Source: Pseudomonas lactis
Lineage (GTDB): Bacteria > Pseudomonadota > Gammaproteobacteria > Pseudomonadales > Pseudomonadaceae
Assembly: GCF_001439845.1 (NCBI RefSeq)
Contig: NZ_JYLO01000010.1
Location: 281,521-345,520 of the forward strand
DNA: 64,000 bases
Direction of reading: 5' to 3'
In this document: positions 1 through 7,262 of the stretch, piece by piece
Position numbering within the stretch: position 1 is the first letter of the stretch
Layout: each line of letters begins with the position of its first letter
Position numbers and translations under genes: made by a program
Notes under the pieces: generated by a model
What the model was told of the DNA's origin: nothing
What the model saw: only the letters and a program-made list of their open reading frames with translations
Database searches by the model: none

Positions 1-1154
1 AGCGGTGGTACCCGGCCCAGTGCGGCCAGCGGCGGGAGGGCGAAGCCGGCGAGGGCGACCAGCCCGGTACCGATCCCGGCGACGGCCGGCAGCAGCCCGC
101 CCGGCGGTACGTCGGCGGGGAGCAAGTCGTGCAGGAAATAGAACAGGCCAAACTGCGCCAGCCAGCCGAGCAGGGCGCCGGCCAGGCTCGCCAGCAAGCC
201 CAGCACACTCAGTTGCAGGGTGAACAACAACATCGCTTCACGGCGCGACAGGCCCAGGCAGCGCAACAACGCGCTGGCATCGAAACGTCGGCTGGCGAAG
301 CGGTTGGCCGACAGCGCCACGGCCACGCCAGCCAGCAGCACGGCCACCAGGCTGGCCATGTTCAGGTAGCGTTCGGCCTTGCCCAGCGCGCCGCCGATTT
401 GCTGGTTGCCATCGCGGGAGTCCTGCAGGCGCTGGTTGGCGGCCAGGCCCGGTTTGACCAGGTCGCGATAGGTTTGCAGCGCAGTGCTGCCTTGCGGCGC
501 ACGCCATAGTTCGCGGTAGCTCACCCGGCTGCCTGGCTGCACGACACCGGTGGCGTCCAGGTCCGCCAGGTTGATCATGACCCTGGGCGTGAGGCTGTAG
601 AAGTTGCCGGCGCGGTCGGGCTCATAGGTCAGGATGCGCGCCAAGCGTAGGGTTTTCATGCCGACATCAATGCTGTCGCCGACTTTCAGGTCCAGCGCCG
701 TCAGCAATCGTGCTTCCACCCAGGCTTCGCCGGGTTTTGGGGCACTGCCCGGAACTTCAGCGCCGAAAGGCTCGGTGCTGCTTTTAAGCTCGCCACGCAG
801 CGGGTACTGCTCGTTGACCGCCTTGATACTGGAAAGCTGGATGCCATTGTCGGTGGCGATAACGCTGGAGAACTCCACGATGCGGGCGTGATCCAGGCCC
901 AGTTCGGTCCCTGATTTGATTTGCTCGGGGCGGGCCGGCGAGCTGCCTTCGAGCACCAGGTCGGCGCCGAGGAACTCGGTGGCACGCAGCAGCATGGCGC
1001 CGTTGAGGCGCGCACCAAAGTAGCCGATGGCGGTGCTGGCGGCCACGGCCACCAGCAGGGCAAAGAACAGCACGCGCAATTCACCGGCGCGGGCGTCGCG
1101 CAGTAACTGACGCATGGCAAGGCTGAACAGACGCAACAGCGGCAAACGTGCCAT
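1..1154 (-). CDS. ABC transporter permease, YbbP/FtsX-like (partial, 3' end outside window)
   Basis: The minus-strand frame stays open from an ATG at 1154 to the window edge. It begins MARLPLLRLFSLAMRQLLRD, followed by a hydrophobic segment (about residues 28-45) and a long periplasmic-type region, then further hydrophobic segments near residues 260-280 and 310-340. This is the MacB/FtsX permease layout of the YbbP family. The ATG overlaps the TGA of the upstream ATPase gene (ATGA), so the two are translationally coupled. Family members are inner-membrane partners of a YbbA-type ATPase that extract or export hydrophobic or lipoprotein-like substrates; the substrate cannot be told here. The C-terminal part of the protein is missing from the window. 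Confidence 0.88.
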   Translation of the reverse strand, partial: MARLPLLRLFSLAMRQLLRDARAGELRVLFFALLVAVAASTAIGYFGARLNGAMLLRATEFLGADLVLEGSSPARPEQIKSGTELGLDHARIVEFSSVIATDNGIQLSSIKAVNEQYPLRGELKSSTEPFGAEVPGSAPKPGEAWVEARLLTALDLKVGDSIDVGMKTLRLARILTYEPDRAGNFYSLTPRVMINLADLDATGVVQPGSRVSYRELWRAPQGSTALQTYRDLVKPGLAANQRLQDSRDGNQQIGGALGKAERYLNMASLVAVLLAGVAVALSANRFASRRFDASALLRCLGLSRREAMLLFTLQLSVLGLLASLAGALLGWLAQFGLFYFLHDLLPADVPPGGLLPAVAGIGTGLVALAGFALPPLAALGRVPP

Positions 1155-1837
1155 CAAGGCTCCAGGGGCGCGACCATCAGGCCGGCTTCAAGGCGGATCA
1201 GGCGTCGGCAACGGTGGGCCAGGCGCTCGTCATGGGTGACCAGTACCAGGGTCGTACCGCTCTCTTTATTCAACTCGAACAGCAGGTCGCTGATGCGCTC
1301 GCCAGTATGGCTGTCGAGGTTGCCGGTGGGCTCGTCGGCAAACAGCACATCCGGTTCGGCGGCAAACGCGCGGGCAATCGCCACGCGTTGTTGTTCGCCA
1401 CCGGACAGCTGGCGAGGCGAGTGGGTCAGGCGCTGGCCCAGGCCTACGCGCTCCAGCAGGTGTTTGGCTCGCTCGCGGGCGTCCTGGCGACCGTCCAGCT
1501 CCAGCGGCAGCATCACGTTTTCCAGCGCGTTCAAGCTGTCGAGCAACTGAAAGGATTGGAATACGAAGCCCACATGCTCGGCGCGGATGCGTGCGCGCTG
1601 GTCTTCGTCGAGGGTGCTCAGGGCTTGCCCGGCCAGGGTGACTTCGCCGCTGCTGGGCAGGTCGAGGCCGGCCAGCAGGCCCAGTAGGGTGGATTTGCCG
1701 GAACCGGAGCTGCCGACGATAGCTAGGCTATCGCCCTTGTTCAGTTCCAGGCTCAGTTCGTGCAGGATAGTCAGTTCACCTTCCGCGCTGGGAACCACTT
1801 TGCTAAGGTTTCGCGCGGTGAGAATGCTTGCGCCCAT
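1154..1837 (-). CDS. ABC transporter ATP-binding protein, YbbA/LolD-like
   Basis: A 227-residue ATPase with Walker A GSSGSGKST (residues 42-50), signature LSGGE (144-148) and Walker B VLFADEP (164-170). The Q-loop motif FVFQSFQLL fits the LolD/MacB/YbbA class that works with FtsX-fold permeases. I take the ATG at 1837 (MGASILTARN), which gives the normal family length; the frame stays open further upstream but runs into the divergent tesA gene. It overlaps the permease start by ATGA and is divergent from tesA with only about 10 bp between start codons, as in P. aeruginosa and E. coli (tesA-ybbA-ybbP). Confidence 0.93.
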   Translation of the reverse strand: MGASILTARNLSKVVPSAEGELTILHELSLELNKGDSLAIVGSSGSGKSTLLGLLAGLDLPSSGEVTLAGQALSTLDEDQRARIRAEHVGFVFQSFQLLDSLNALENVMLPLELDGRQDARERAKHLLERVGLGQRLTHSPRQLSGGEQQRVAIARAFAAEPDVLFADEPTGNLDSHTGERISDLLFELNKESGTTLVLVTHDERLAHRCRRLIRLEAGLMVAPLEP

Positions 1838-1847
1838 GGAGAATCCG

Positions 1848-2453
1848 ATGCGAGTGTGGTTTTTGAGTGCTGGCCTGGCCTTGATGTGCATGGCCCAGAA
1901 CGCAGCGGCGGGTACAGTCCTGATCGTTGGCGATAGTATCAGTGCCGGTTTCGGCCTGGATACCCGCAAAGGGTGGGTCGCGTTGCTGGAGCAACGGCTC
2001 AAGCAGGAGGGTTTTGACGATAAAGTCGTCAATGCTTCCATCAGTGGCGACACCAGTGCAGGAGGCCTCGCGCGGCTGCCGGCGGCGCTTGCGGCGCATA
2101 AACCGGATGTGGTGGTGATCGAGTTGGGTGGCAACGATGGCTTGCGCGGCCAGCCGCCGGCGCAATTGAAACAAAATCTTGCGTCGATGATTGACCAGTC
2201 CAAGGCCGGTGGTGCCAAGGTGCTGCTGCTGGGGATGCAGTTGCCACCCAATTACGGGCCTCGATACACCAACGCGTTTGCACAAGTCTATGGTGCATTG
2301 GCCAAGGAAAAAAACATTCCTCTGGTACCGTTTTTCCTTGAGGGCGTGGGCGGTCATCCAGAGCTGATGCAGGCTGATCAATTGCATCCGGCAGTCGCGG
2401 CGCAAGGCAAGTTGCTGGAAAATGTCTGGCCAACGCTAAAACCGCTGTTATGA
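1848..2453 (+). CDS. tesA: Arylesterase / multifunctional acyl-CoA thioesterase I, GDSL (SGNH) hydrolase
   Basis: A 201-residue SGNH hydrolase. A signal peptide (about residues 1-21, cut near NAAAG) directs it to the periplasm. The catalytic blocks are all present: GDSIS with Ser30, Gly69 in SGDTS, GGNDG with Asn96, and DQLHP with Asp176 and His179. Length and motifs match TesA/TAP of Enterobacteria and Pseudomonas, which hydrolyses short esters, acyl-CoA and lysophospholipids. The start at MRVWFLSAGL places the hydrophobic core of the signal peptide correctly; an ATG at 1839 (MENP) is the alternative. Divergent from the ABC ATPase. Confidence 0.95.
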   Translation: MRVWFLSAGLALMCMAQNAAAGTVLIVGDSISAGFGLDTRKGWVALLEQRLKQEGFDDKVVNASISGDTSAGGLARLPAALAAHKPDVVVIELGGNDGLRGQPPAQLKQNLASMIDQSKAGGAKVLLLGMQLPPNYGPRYTNAFAQVYGALAKEKNIPLVPFFLEGVGGHPELMQADQLHPAVAAQGKLLENVWPTLKPLL

Positions 2454-2511
2454 CGCTTTTCTACCGGCAGGCTTTCGGCTAAGGTGGCGCCCCCCCGATT
2501 TGGAGCCCTCG

Positions 2512-2805
2512 ATGTCGCGCCCTGCCTGGTCCCTGTTTAACTACCAACTGATCGAGCCGGACGAGCAGCTGGACCTGTTCGCCTGCCAGGAAGTGCGGGT
2601 GCATTTGGTGGCGCGTCAATTGGAACTGGGCGGCTCCATCGACCGCACGCTCTGCGGCACTTTATTGCCCGCACAGCCACGCTGGTCATCGGTCAACCGC
2701 TCGATTTTTCAAGACCAGCGACTCTGCCCGTTATGCCGGGCGATTCTCGAATCGCAAAAGCGCGGCACGCCGCCGATCTGGCCGGAGCTGCGCTTCGAGC
2801 TGTAA
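2512..2805 (+). CDS. Small conserved Pseudomonas protein with four cysteines, function unknown
   Basis: A 97-residue soluble protein starting MSRPAWSLFNYQL. Cysteines at 25, 48, 72 and 75, the last two as LCPLC, suggest a small zinc-binding fold, but the family was not recognised. I chose ATG 2512; a TTG at 2500 is in frame. The gene lies between tesA and the L,D-transpeptidase gene in the same direction, in the position of PA2855 in P. aeruginosa (from memory). The synteny supports a real gene, but no function can be assigned. Confidence 0.75.
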   Translation: MSRPAWSLFNYQLIEPDEQLDLFACQEVRVHLVARQLELGGSIDRTLCGTLLPAQPRWSSVNRSIFQDQRLCPLCRAILESQKRGTPPIWPELRFEL

Positions 2806-2883
2806 AACAGCTTGAAGCTTGGCGCTGCGAAGCCGTATACAATCAGTTTTTCCCTACCCGTCGTCTTGCGAAGGATTTTCCGG

Positions 2884-3849
2884 ATGTTGTCGCGCCTTTC
2901 CGTCGTCACCTGCTGCCTGTCTCTTGCTGCGCTTTGTGCGGCGGGTTCGGCGGCGGCCTTGCAGTTGCCCTTGCCGCCGCCCGGTGAGGACATTGTCGGC
3001 CAGGTCCAAGTGATCAAGGCCAAGTACGAAGATACCTTTGCTGACCTTGGCACCACCTACGACCTGGGCTATTCGGAAATGGTCGCGGCCAACCCGGGCG
3101 TCGATGCCTGGTTGCCGGGCGCGGGCACCGAGATTGTGCTGCCCACACGCTTTATCCTGCCGCCCGGGCCGCGGGAAGGCATTGTGATCAACCTGGCGGA
3201 ATACCGGCTCTACTACTATCCCAAAGGCCAAAACGTCGTCTATACCTTCCCGCTGGGTATTGGCCGGGAAGGCTGGGGCTCGCCGATTGCCCATACCAGT
3301 ATCATCGCCAAGACGCCCAACCCGACCTGGACACCACCGGCCTCGATCAAGGCCGAGCACGCCGCCAACGGTGACCCGCTGCCCAATGTGGTGCCTGCCG
3401 GCCCCGACAACCCACTGGGGCCGTTCAAGTTCACCCTGGGCACGCCGGGTTACCTGATTCACGGCTCCAACATGAAATTCGGGATCGGCACGCGCACCAG
3501 CCACGGCTGCTTCCGCATGTTCAATAACAACGTGTTGGAAATGGCGGGCATGGTGCCGGTGGGCACGTCAGTGCGCATCATCAACGACGCGTACAAGTTC
3601 GGCAGCAGCGGCGGCAAGGTCTACCTTGAAGCCCACACGCCGTTGAACGATGACGGTACGCCCTCGGTGGTCGACAAGCACACCGCAGTTATCAATGCGT
3701 TGCTCAAGCGCGAAGACCTGTCCAATAACCTGCGGGTCAACTGGGACCAGGTACGTGACGTGGTCGCCGCCGAGGATGGCTTGCCGACCGAAATTGGTGT
3801 GCCAGGCGCGGCGCCTGTGGCCTCAAGTACGCCGGCCGACCTGCTGTAG
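2884..3849 (+). CDS. L,D-transpeptidase, ErfK/YbiS/YcfS/YnhG type
   Basis: A 321-residue periplasmic protein with a signal peptide (1-25, AAGSAAA), a LysM-like segment (about 37-90) and a YkuD catalytic domain (about 98-235). The YkuD signature is intact, with His193 in IHGSN and SHGCFRM with His207 and catalytic Cys209. Such enzymes form 3-3 cross-links in peptidoglycan or attach Braun-type lipoproteins to it. The adjacent convergent gene is oprI, the Pseudomonas murein-lipoprotein analogue, which makes a wall-anchoring role plausible (inference). I chose ATG 2884 because the in-frame extension to 2812 lacks signal-peptide character. The TAG stop is embedded in the first arm of a REP palindrome. 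Confidence 0.92.
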   Translation: MLSRLSVVTCCLSLAALCAAGSAAALQLPLPPPGEDIVGQVQVIKAKYEDTFADLGTTYDLGYSEMVAANPGVDAWLPGAGTEIVLPTRFILPPGPREGIVINLAEYRLYYYPKGQNVVYTFPLGIGREGWGSPIAHTSIIAKTPNPTWTPPASIKAEHAANGDPLPNVVPAGPDNPLGPFKFTLGTPGYLIHGSNMKFGIGTRTSHGCFRMFNNNVLEMAGMVPVGTSVRIINDAYKFGSSGGKVYLEAHTPLNDDGTPSVVDKHTAVINALLKREDLSNNLRVNWDQVRDVVAAEDGLPTEIGVPGAAPVASSTPADLL

Positions 3850-3945
3850 GAGCGAGCTTGCTCGCGAAAAACCTGAGGGCGCCGCTGTCATTCAGGACGC
3901 CCGCGTCATCGTTGACCATCTTCGCGAGCAAGTTCGCTCCTACAG
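3844..3945. repeat. REP pair (GAGCGAGC-TTGCTCGCG family)
   Basis: Two inverted REP units, CTGTAGGAGCGAGCTTGCTC at the left and its near-complement ending CGCTCCTACAG at the right, flank about 55 bp. The left arm contains the stop codon of the L,D-transpeptidase gene. The right arm has one change (AAGTTCGCTCC). The pair sits between two converging genes, where it can act as a processing or termination structure. Confidence 0.9.
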
Positions 3946-3966
3946 GTGGCGCGTGCCAAATCAAAG

Positions 3967-4000
3967 GCAAAAAAAAGCCGACCCATAAATGGATCGGCTT
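3967..4000 (-). terminator. Rho-independent terminator of oprI
   Basis: On the minus strand, AAGCCGATCC and GGGTCGGCTT form a stem around ATTTAT and are followed by a run of T (AAAAAAA on the plus strand at 3970-3976). It lies about 20 bp past the oprI stop. Confidence 0.85.
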
Positions 4001-4021
4001 GATAACAACCCCGAAGGATTA

Positions 4022-4273
4022 TTACTTGCGGCTTGCTTTTTCAAGCATGCGCAGAGCGCGCTCGTTAGCTTCGTCAGCAGTCTGTTGTGCTTTTTGAGCA
4101 GCAGCCAGAGCTTCATCAGCTTTACGGTAGGCTTCGTCTGCACGGGCCTGGGAGCGAGCTGCTGCGTCTTCAGTTGCAGTCAGACGAGCTTCGGTTTCTT
4201 TGGAGACGCTGCTGCAACCGGTAGCCAGAACTGCGGCCAGAGCCAGAGCAGAGAATTTCAGAACGTTGTTCAT
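4022..4273 (-). CDS. oprI: Major outer-membrane lipoprotein OprI
   Basis: An 83-residue lipoprotein. The signal peptide ends in the lipobox LATGC, with lipidated Cys20. The mature part is an uninterrupted Ala/Glu/Arg-rich coiled coil (residues 25-80) with heptad-spaced A/L positions, ending in KASRK. This is the Pseudomonas counterpart of Braun's lipoprotein, anchored in the outer membrane and associated with peptidoglycan through its C-terminal Lys. ATG 4273 (MNNVLKFSAL) was chosen over the in-frame ATG 4288 because it gives the known OprI length. It has its own promoter and terminator, as expected for a highly expressed single gene. Confidence 0.97.
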   Translation of the reverse strand: MNNVLKFSALALAAVLATGCSSVSKETEARLTATEDAAARSQARADEAYRKADEALAAAQKAQQTADEANERALRMLEKASRK

Positions 4274-4340
4274 CGTGTTCCCCTTCAAGGACTTTCAATT
4301 TAATGGCTACTTTCTCAGAGTGAGCTAATAGCCGGCGTAC

Positions 4341-4368
4341 ATACTACCCATTACTTGTAGTAAGTAAA
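4341..4368 (-). promoter_or_regulatory. Probable sigma-70 promoter of oprI
   Basis: Reading the minus strand, TTTACT (4368-4363) and TAGTAT (4346-4341) are separated by 16 bp and lie about 70 bp before the oprI start codon. Position and spacing fit a strong housekeeping promoter. It is a sequence match only. Confidence 0.5.
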
Positions 4369-4885
4369 CTGACGTTGCGCAAGAAGCAAAAAAATTTCTT
4401 GTGCCGAATCTATTTTGGCTAATCTTTTGACGGTTTGTATGAAAACCGTCCAGTTTTTTGCGCCTCGACGAACATTGGATCCAGGCTGAAAGGGCCGGCC
4501 CGCATGTGTTAAGCCTTGTAAATCGATGAAATTTTATATAACGAAGCGGGGCACTTTGGTCGCGCTTGGCTTTACTGCGCCAGGCATCTTTTGCGCATCT
4601 AGAGGTGACTTTAAGAGCGCCAGTTCGTCTCAAGGTTCAACTGCCGGCAATGTTCAGGCTATCGGTCGCCGATTGATCGAGGCCCTTTCTATATCCATCA
4701 GCGGCGGGGAATGACGAGTGCGCCTTGAGCAATTTCAGGTTTGGTGCCTACTATTCCCTATGTGCTGGTTGTGAGCGCTCACGGTTTTCTCGCTGTCGAA
4801 ACCGGCACGGGGTGGCGTAGATGTTCCTTCGCCGGAAAAACATCGGTAAGGTAGGGTCGTTAATTCAGACCCGCGAGGAGTAGTG
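4369..4885. other. Intergenic region oprI-GNAT, no gene recognised
   Basis: About 500 bp without a convincing gene. A 62-codon plus-strand frame at 4526-4714 has no ribosome binding site and no recognisable product. The region contains a perfect 12-bp palindrome, GTGAGCGCTCAC, at 4771-4782, of the type bound by LacI/GalR-family repressors, about 100 bp before the acetyltransferase gene. Nothing else was identified. Confidence 0.5.
4771..4782. promoter_or_regulatory. Perfect 12-bp palindrome GTGAGCGCTCAC, possible operator
   Basis: A perfect dyad resembling LacI-family operator cores. No LacI-type regulator gene is in the window, so assigning it as an operator is speculative. Confidence 0.25.
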
Positions 4886-5167
4886 ATGAGCGAGGCGTTG
4901 TCCATCCACCATGACCAGGCTGGTCATCAGTTCGAGACCAATGTGGACGGTCATCGTGCCTACCTGACCTACATGGACCTCGGGAAGCAGACCCTGGATA
5001 TCTATCGCACCTTCGTGCCCAACGCACTGCGGGGGCGAGGCATTGCGGCTGCGTTGACCGAGGAAGCCTTGAAGTTTGCCGAAGAGGCTGGCTACACGGT
5101 GATCCCGTCGTGCTCCTATGTCGAACGCTACATGGAGCGCCACCAGCGCCATGCCGCGAAGCTGTAA
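4886..5167 (+). CDS. Small GNAT-type N-acetyltransferase (YjdJ/At1g77540-like)
   Basis: A 93-residue protein matching the minimal GNAT fold. A beta-strand region (HRAYLTYMDLGKQTLDIYRT) is followed by the acetyl-CoA-binding segment VPNALRGRGIAAALTEEAL (about residues 47-65, R/Q-x-x-G-x-A variant) and by YVIPSCSYVERYMERH-type C-terminal residues seen in the YjdJ family. Substrate unknown. A GAGGAG ribosome binding site at 4875-4880 fits ATG 4886. A strong bidirectional terminator follows. Confidence 0.88.
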   Translation: MSEALSIHHDQAGHQFETNVDGHRAYLTYMDLGKQTLDIYRTFVPNALRGRGIAAALTEEALKFAEEAGYTVIPSCSYVERYMERHQRHAAKL

Positions 5168-5182
5168 CTGACCAGTTGCCAA

Positions 5183-5213
5183 TAAAAAACGCCGGGCTTA
5201 GCCCGGCGTTTTT
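5183..5213. terminator. Bidirectional Rho-independent terminator
   Basis: AAAAAACGCCGGGC-TTA-GCCCGGCGTTTTT is a perfect 9-bp GC-rich stem with A/T runs on both sides, placed between two converging genes (acetyltransferase and class I DAHP synthase). Confidence 0.95.
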
Positions 5214-5236
5214 GTGTGCGCGAAACAGGTACAGGC

Positions 5237-6313
5237 TCAGGTGCGTTTGCGCTGGGGCAACACGTCCTTGAGTTTGGCATGCATGCTGCGCAGGGTGGTT
5301 TCGGTGGCGGACCAGTCGATACAGGCATCGGTGATCGATACGCCGTACTGCAAGTCGGCCAGGTCTTTTGGAATCGCCTGGCAACCCCAGTTCAGATGGC
5401 TCTCCACCATCAAGCCGATGATCGACTGGTTGCCTTCCAGGATCTGGTTGGCAACGTTCTCCATCACCAACGGCTGCAACGCCGGGTCTTTGTTGGAGTT
5501 GGCGTGGCTGCAATCGACCATGATGTTTGGCTTGATCTTGGCCTTGTTCAGCGCCTGTTCGCACAGGGCGACGCTGACCGAATCATAGTTGGGCTTGCCA
5601 TTGCCGCCACGCAGCACCACGTGACCGTAGGCGTTGCCCTTGGTGGTCACGATGGACACGCCGCCTTCCTGGTTGATACCCAGGAAACGGTGAGGGCTGG
5701 AGACCGATTGCAGCGCATTGATCGCCACGGTCAGGCCGCCGTCGGTGCCGTTCTTGAAGCCTACGGCCGAGGACAGGCCGGACGCCATTTCGCGGTGGGT
5801 CTGGGATTCGGTGGTGCGTGCGCCGATAGCCGACCAACTGATCAGGTCCTGGAGGTATTGCGGGGAGATCGGGTCGAGGGCTTCGGTGGCGGTGGGCAGG
5901 CCCATTTCAGCCAGGTCCAGCAGCAGCTTGCGACCGATGTGCAAGCCGTCCTGGATTTTGAAGGAGTCGTCCAGGTACGGGTCGTTGATCAAGCCTTTCC
6001 AGCCGACGGTGGTACGCGGCTTCTCGAAATACACGCGCATGACCAGGTACAAGGTGTCGGACACCTCAGCTGCCAGCACCTTGAGGCGCTCGGCATATTC
6101 GTGGGCGGCCTTGAGGTCGTGGATAGAGCAGGGCCCGATCACCACGAAGAGGCGGTGGTCGGTGCCGTCGAGAATGTCACGGATGACTTCGCGGCCCTTG
6201 GTGACGGTCTGCAGGGCAGCGTCGCTCAGGGGGATTTCGCGCTTGAGCTGATCGGGGGTGATCAGGGTCTCGTTGGATTCAACGTTAAGGTCATTGATCG
6301 GTAAATCAGCCAT
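5237..6313 (-). CDS. 3-deoxy-7-phosphoheptulonate (DAHP) synthase, class I (type I-alpha, AroF/G/H family)
   Basis: A 358-residue enzyme that condenses phosphoenolpyruvate with erythrose 4-phosphate, the entry step of the shikimate pathway. Family signatures are visible: FVVIGPCSIHD, VYFEKPRTTVGWKGLINDP, the GARTTESQTHREMASGLS segment, FKNGTDG and VDCSHANSNKDP. The N-terminal extension (NVESNETLITPDQLKREIPL) is the regulatory arm of the I-alpha type, which usually binds an aromatic amino acid. Which amino acid inhibits this copy cannot be read from the sequence. ATG 6313 (MADLPINDLN) gives the standard length. A second, unrelated class II DAHP synthase lies about 12.6 kb away. Confidence 0.95.
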   Translation of the reverse strand: MADLPINDLNVESNETLITPDQLKREIPLSDAALQTVTKGREVIRDILDGTDHRLFVVIGPCSIHDLKAAHEYAERLKVLAAEVSDTLYLVMRVYFEKPRTTVGWKGLINDPYLDDSFKIQDGLHIGRKLLLDLAEMGLPTATEALDPISPQYLQDLISWSAIGARTTESQTHREMASGLSSAVGFKNGTDGGLTVAINALQSVSSPHRFLGINQEGGVSIVTTKGNAYGHVVLRGGNGKPNYDSVSVALCEQALNKAKIKPNIMVDCSHANSNKDPALQPLVMENVANQILEGNQSIIGLMVESHLNWGCQAIPKDLADLQYGVSITDACIDWSATETTLRSMHAKLKDVLPQRKRT

Positions 6314-6442
6314 CGTGTTACTCGCCAGGGTCACGGGTGCCGGCCGCCAGCTATCCCCGTGCGGCGGGCACAGCATGATTTGAATGCAGGGGGAGGAACC
6401 TTAGCGCGTAACACGGGCCCGCGACAATGGGCAAAGCCCGGT

Positions 6443-6877
6443 TTAATCCAGTGCTGGCTGCACAACCGCCTCATGGGAGAACTCGCCGGCATGGCGCGAC
6501 ACCCAATCACGGGCCATGGCTTCCAGTTGCGCAGGCGTTGGCTCGGCATCTTCGTGCAGGCGGCAGTAACGCTCGATCTGGCACACTTGCTCGCCCATCC
6601 GCGCACCGAACAAGGCGTGTTCGTCGGTAAAGCAGATACCGATGCGATAGCCCTGTTCGACCTTGCGGCACCAGGCAACATAGCCCGGATAACGGGCGCT
6701 GGGCCCCAGGGAAGGGATATGCAGATCAACCGCCGTGCCGGCGCGCCAGGCACGCGGCCAATTGCAGGCGATGCCGCCACGGCCGATAGTGTGCAGGCGT
6801 TGGCGGGGAAGGGCGGGAGAGGGACGTTGGATCAACTCGACAGCGACATCATCAGGGTGAGGTAAAAAACGACCCAT
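6443..6877 (-). CDS. PilZ-like domain protein with degenerate c-di-GMP motif
   Basis: A 144-residue protein with the strand pattern of a PilZ domain: HTIGRGGIACNWP, GTAVDLHIPS and YPGYVAWCRKVEQGYRIGICF. The canonical binding motifs RxxxR and (D/N)xSxxG are changed: upstream there is RQRLHTIGRGG, where Thr-Ile-Gly-Arg replaces Asp-x-Ser. Binding of c-di-GMP is therefore doubtful. ATG 6877 overlaps the ATG of the divergent thioredoxin-like gene (CATG), so the two transcripts must start inside each other's coding DNA or be leaderless. Confidence 0.75.
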   Translation of the reverse strand: MGRFLPHPDDVAVELIQRPSPALPRQRLHTIGRGGIACNWPRAWRAGTAVDLHIPSLGPSARYPGYVAWCRKVEQGYRIGICFTDEHALFGARMGEQVCQIERYCRLHEDAEPTPAQLEAMARDWVSRHAGEFSHEAVVQPALD

Positions 6878-7262
6878 GTACACGGACTCCGAGCGCCGTC
6901 CAGTTGACGGCAATGGCAGCAGTATAGTGAAGGAACTGGAATTGACCGACCTGGATATTGACCAGCAATTGCTGGGATTGCCAGGTATTTCGCTGGTAGT
7001 GTTCACCAGTGTCGGTTGTACCAGTTGCCGCTGGGCACGCCAGCAATTGCCCGGCTGGCACTTGCCGGTGGACCGCGTGTGCTGGGTGGATGCCGGGCAC
7101 AACGGCGGTGCGGTGCAACGCTACCAGATCTTTCATTTGCCGGCGTTGTTCCTGGTATGCGAGGGTCAATTCCTTGGGCAATTACAGACACGTCTTACAG
7201 CATCCGACCTCGCCGAATGGGTAAACCAGGCGCTAACCCGAACACCAGAGGATTTGCCATGA
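6876..7262 (+). CDS. Thioredoxin-fold protein with CTSC motif
   Basis: A 128-residue protein. It has a thioredoxin-like beta-alpha-beta start (ISLVVFTSVGCTSCRWARQ, Cys48 and Cys51) and the cis-Pro loop HLPALFLV (Pro preceded by Leu), as in thioredoxin-fold redox proteins. No signal peptide, so probably cytoplasmic. The start at ATG 6876 shares two bases with the divergent PilZ-like start; a GTG at 6927 (VKELELTDLD) is an alternative that would free up a promoter region. The TGA overlaps the panE ATG (ATGA), which suggests co-translation with panE. Confidence 0.8.
   Translation: MYTDSERRPVDGNGSSIVKELELTDLDIDQQLLGLPGISLVVFTSVGCTSCRWARQQLPGWHLPVDRVCWVDAGHNGGAVQRYQIFHLPALFLVCEGQFLGQLQTRLTASDLAEWVNQALTRTPEDLP

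Noticed and set aside
4526..4714. 62-codon plus-strand frame in the oprI-GNAT gap
   Set aside because: No ribosome binding site, no recognisable homology and unusual composition.
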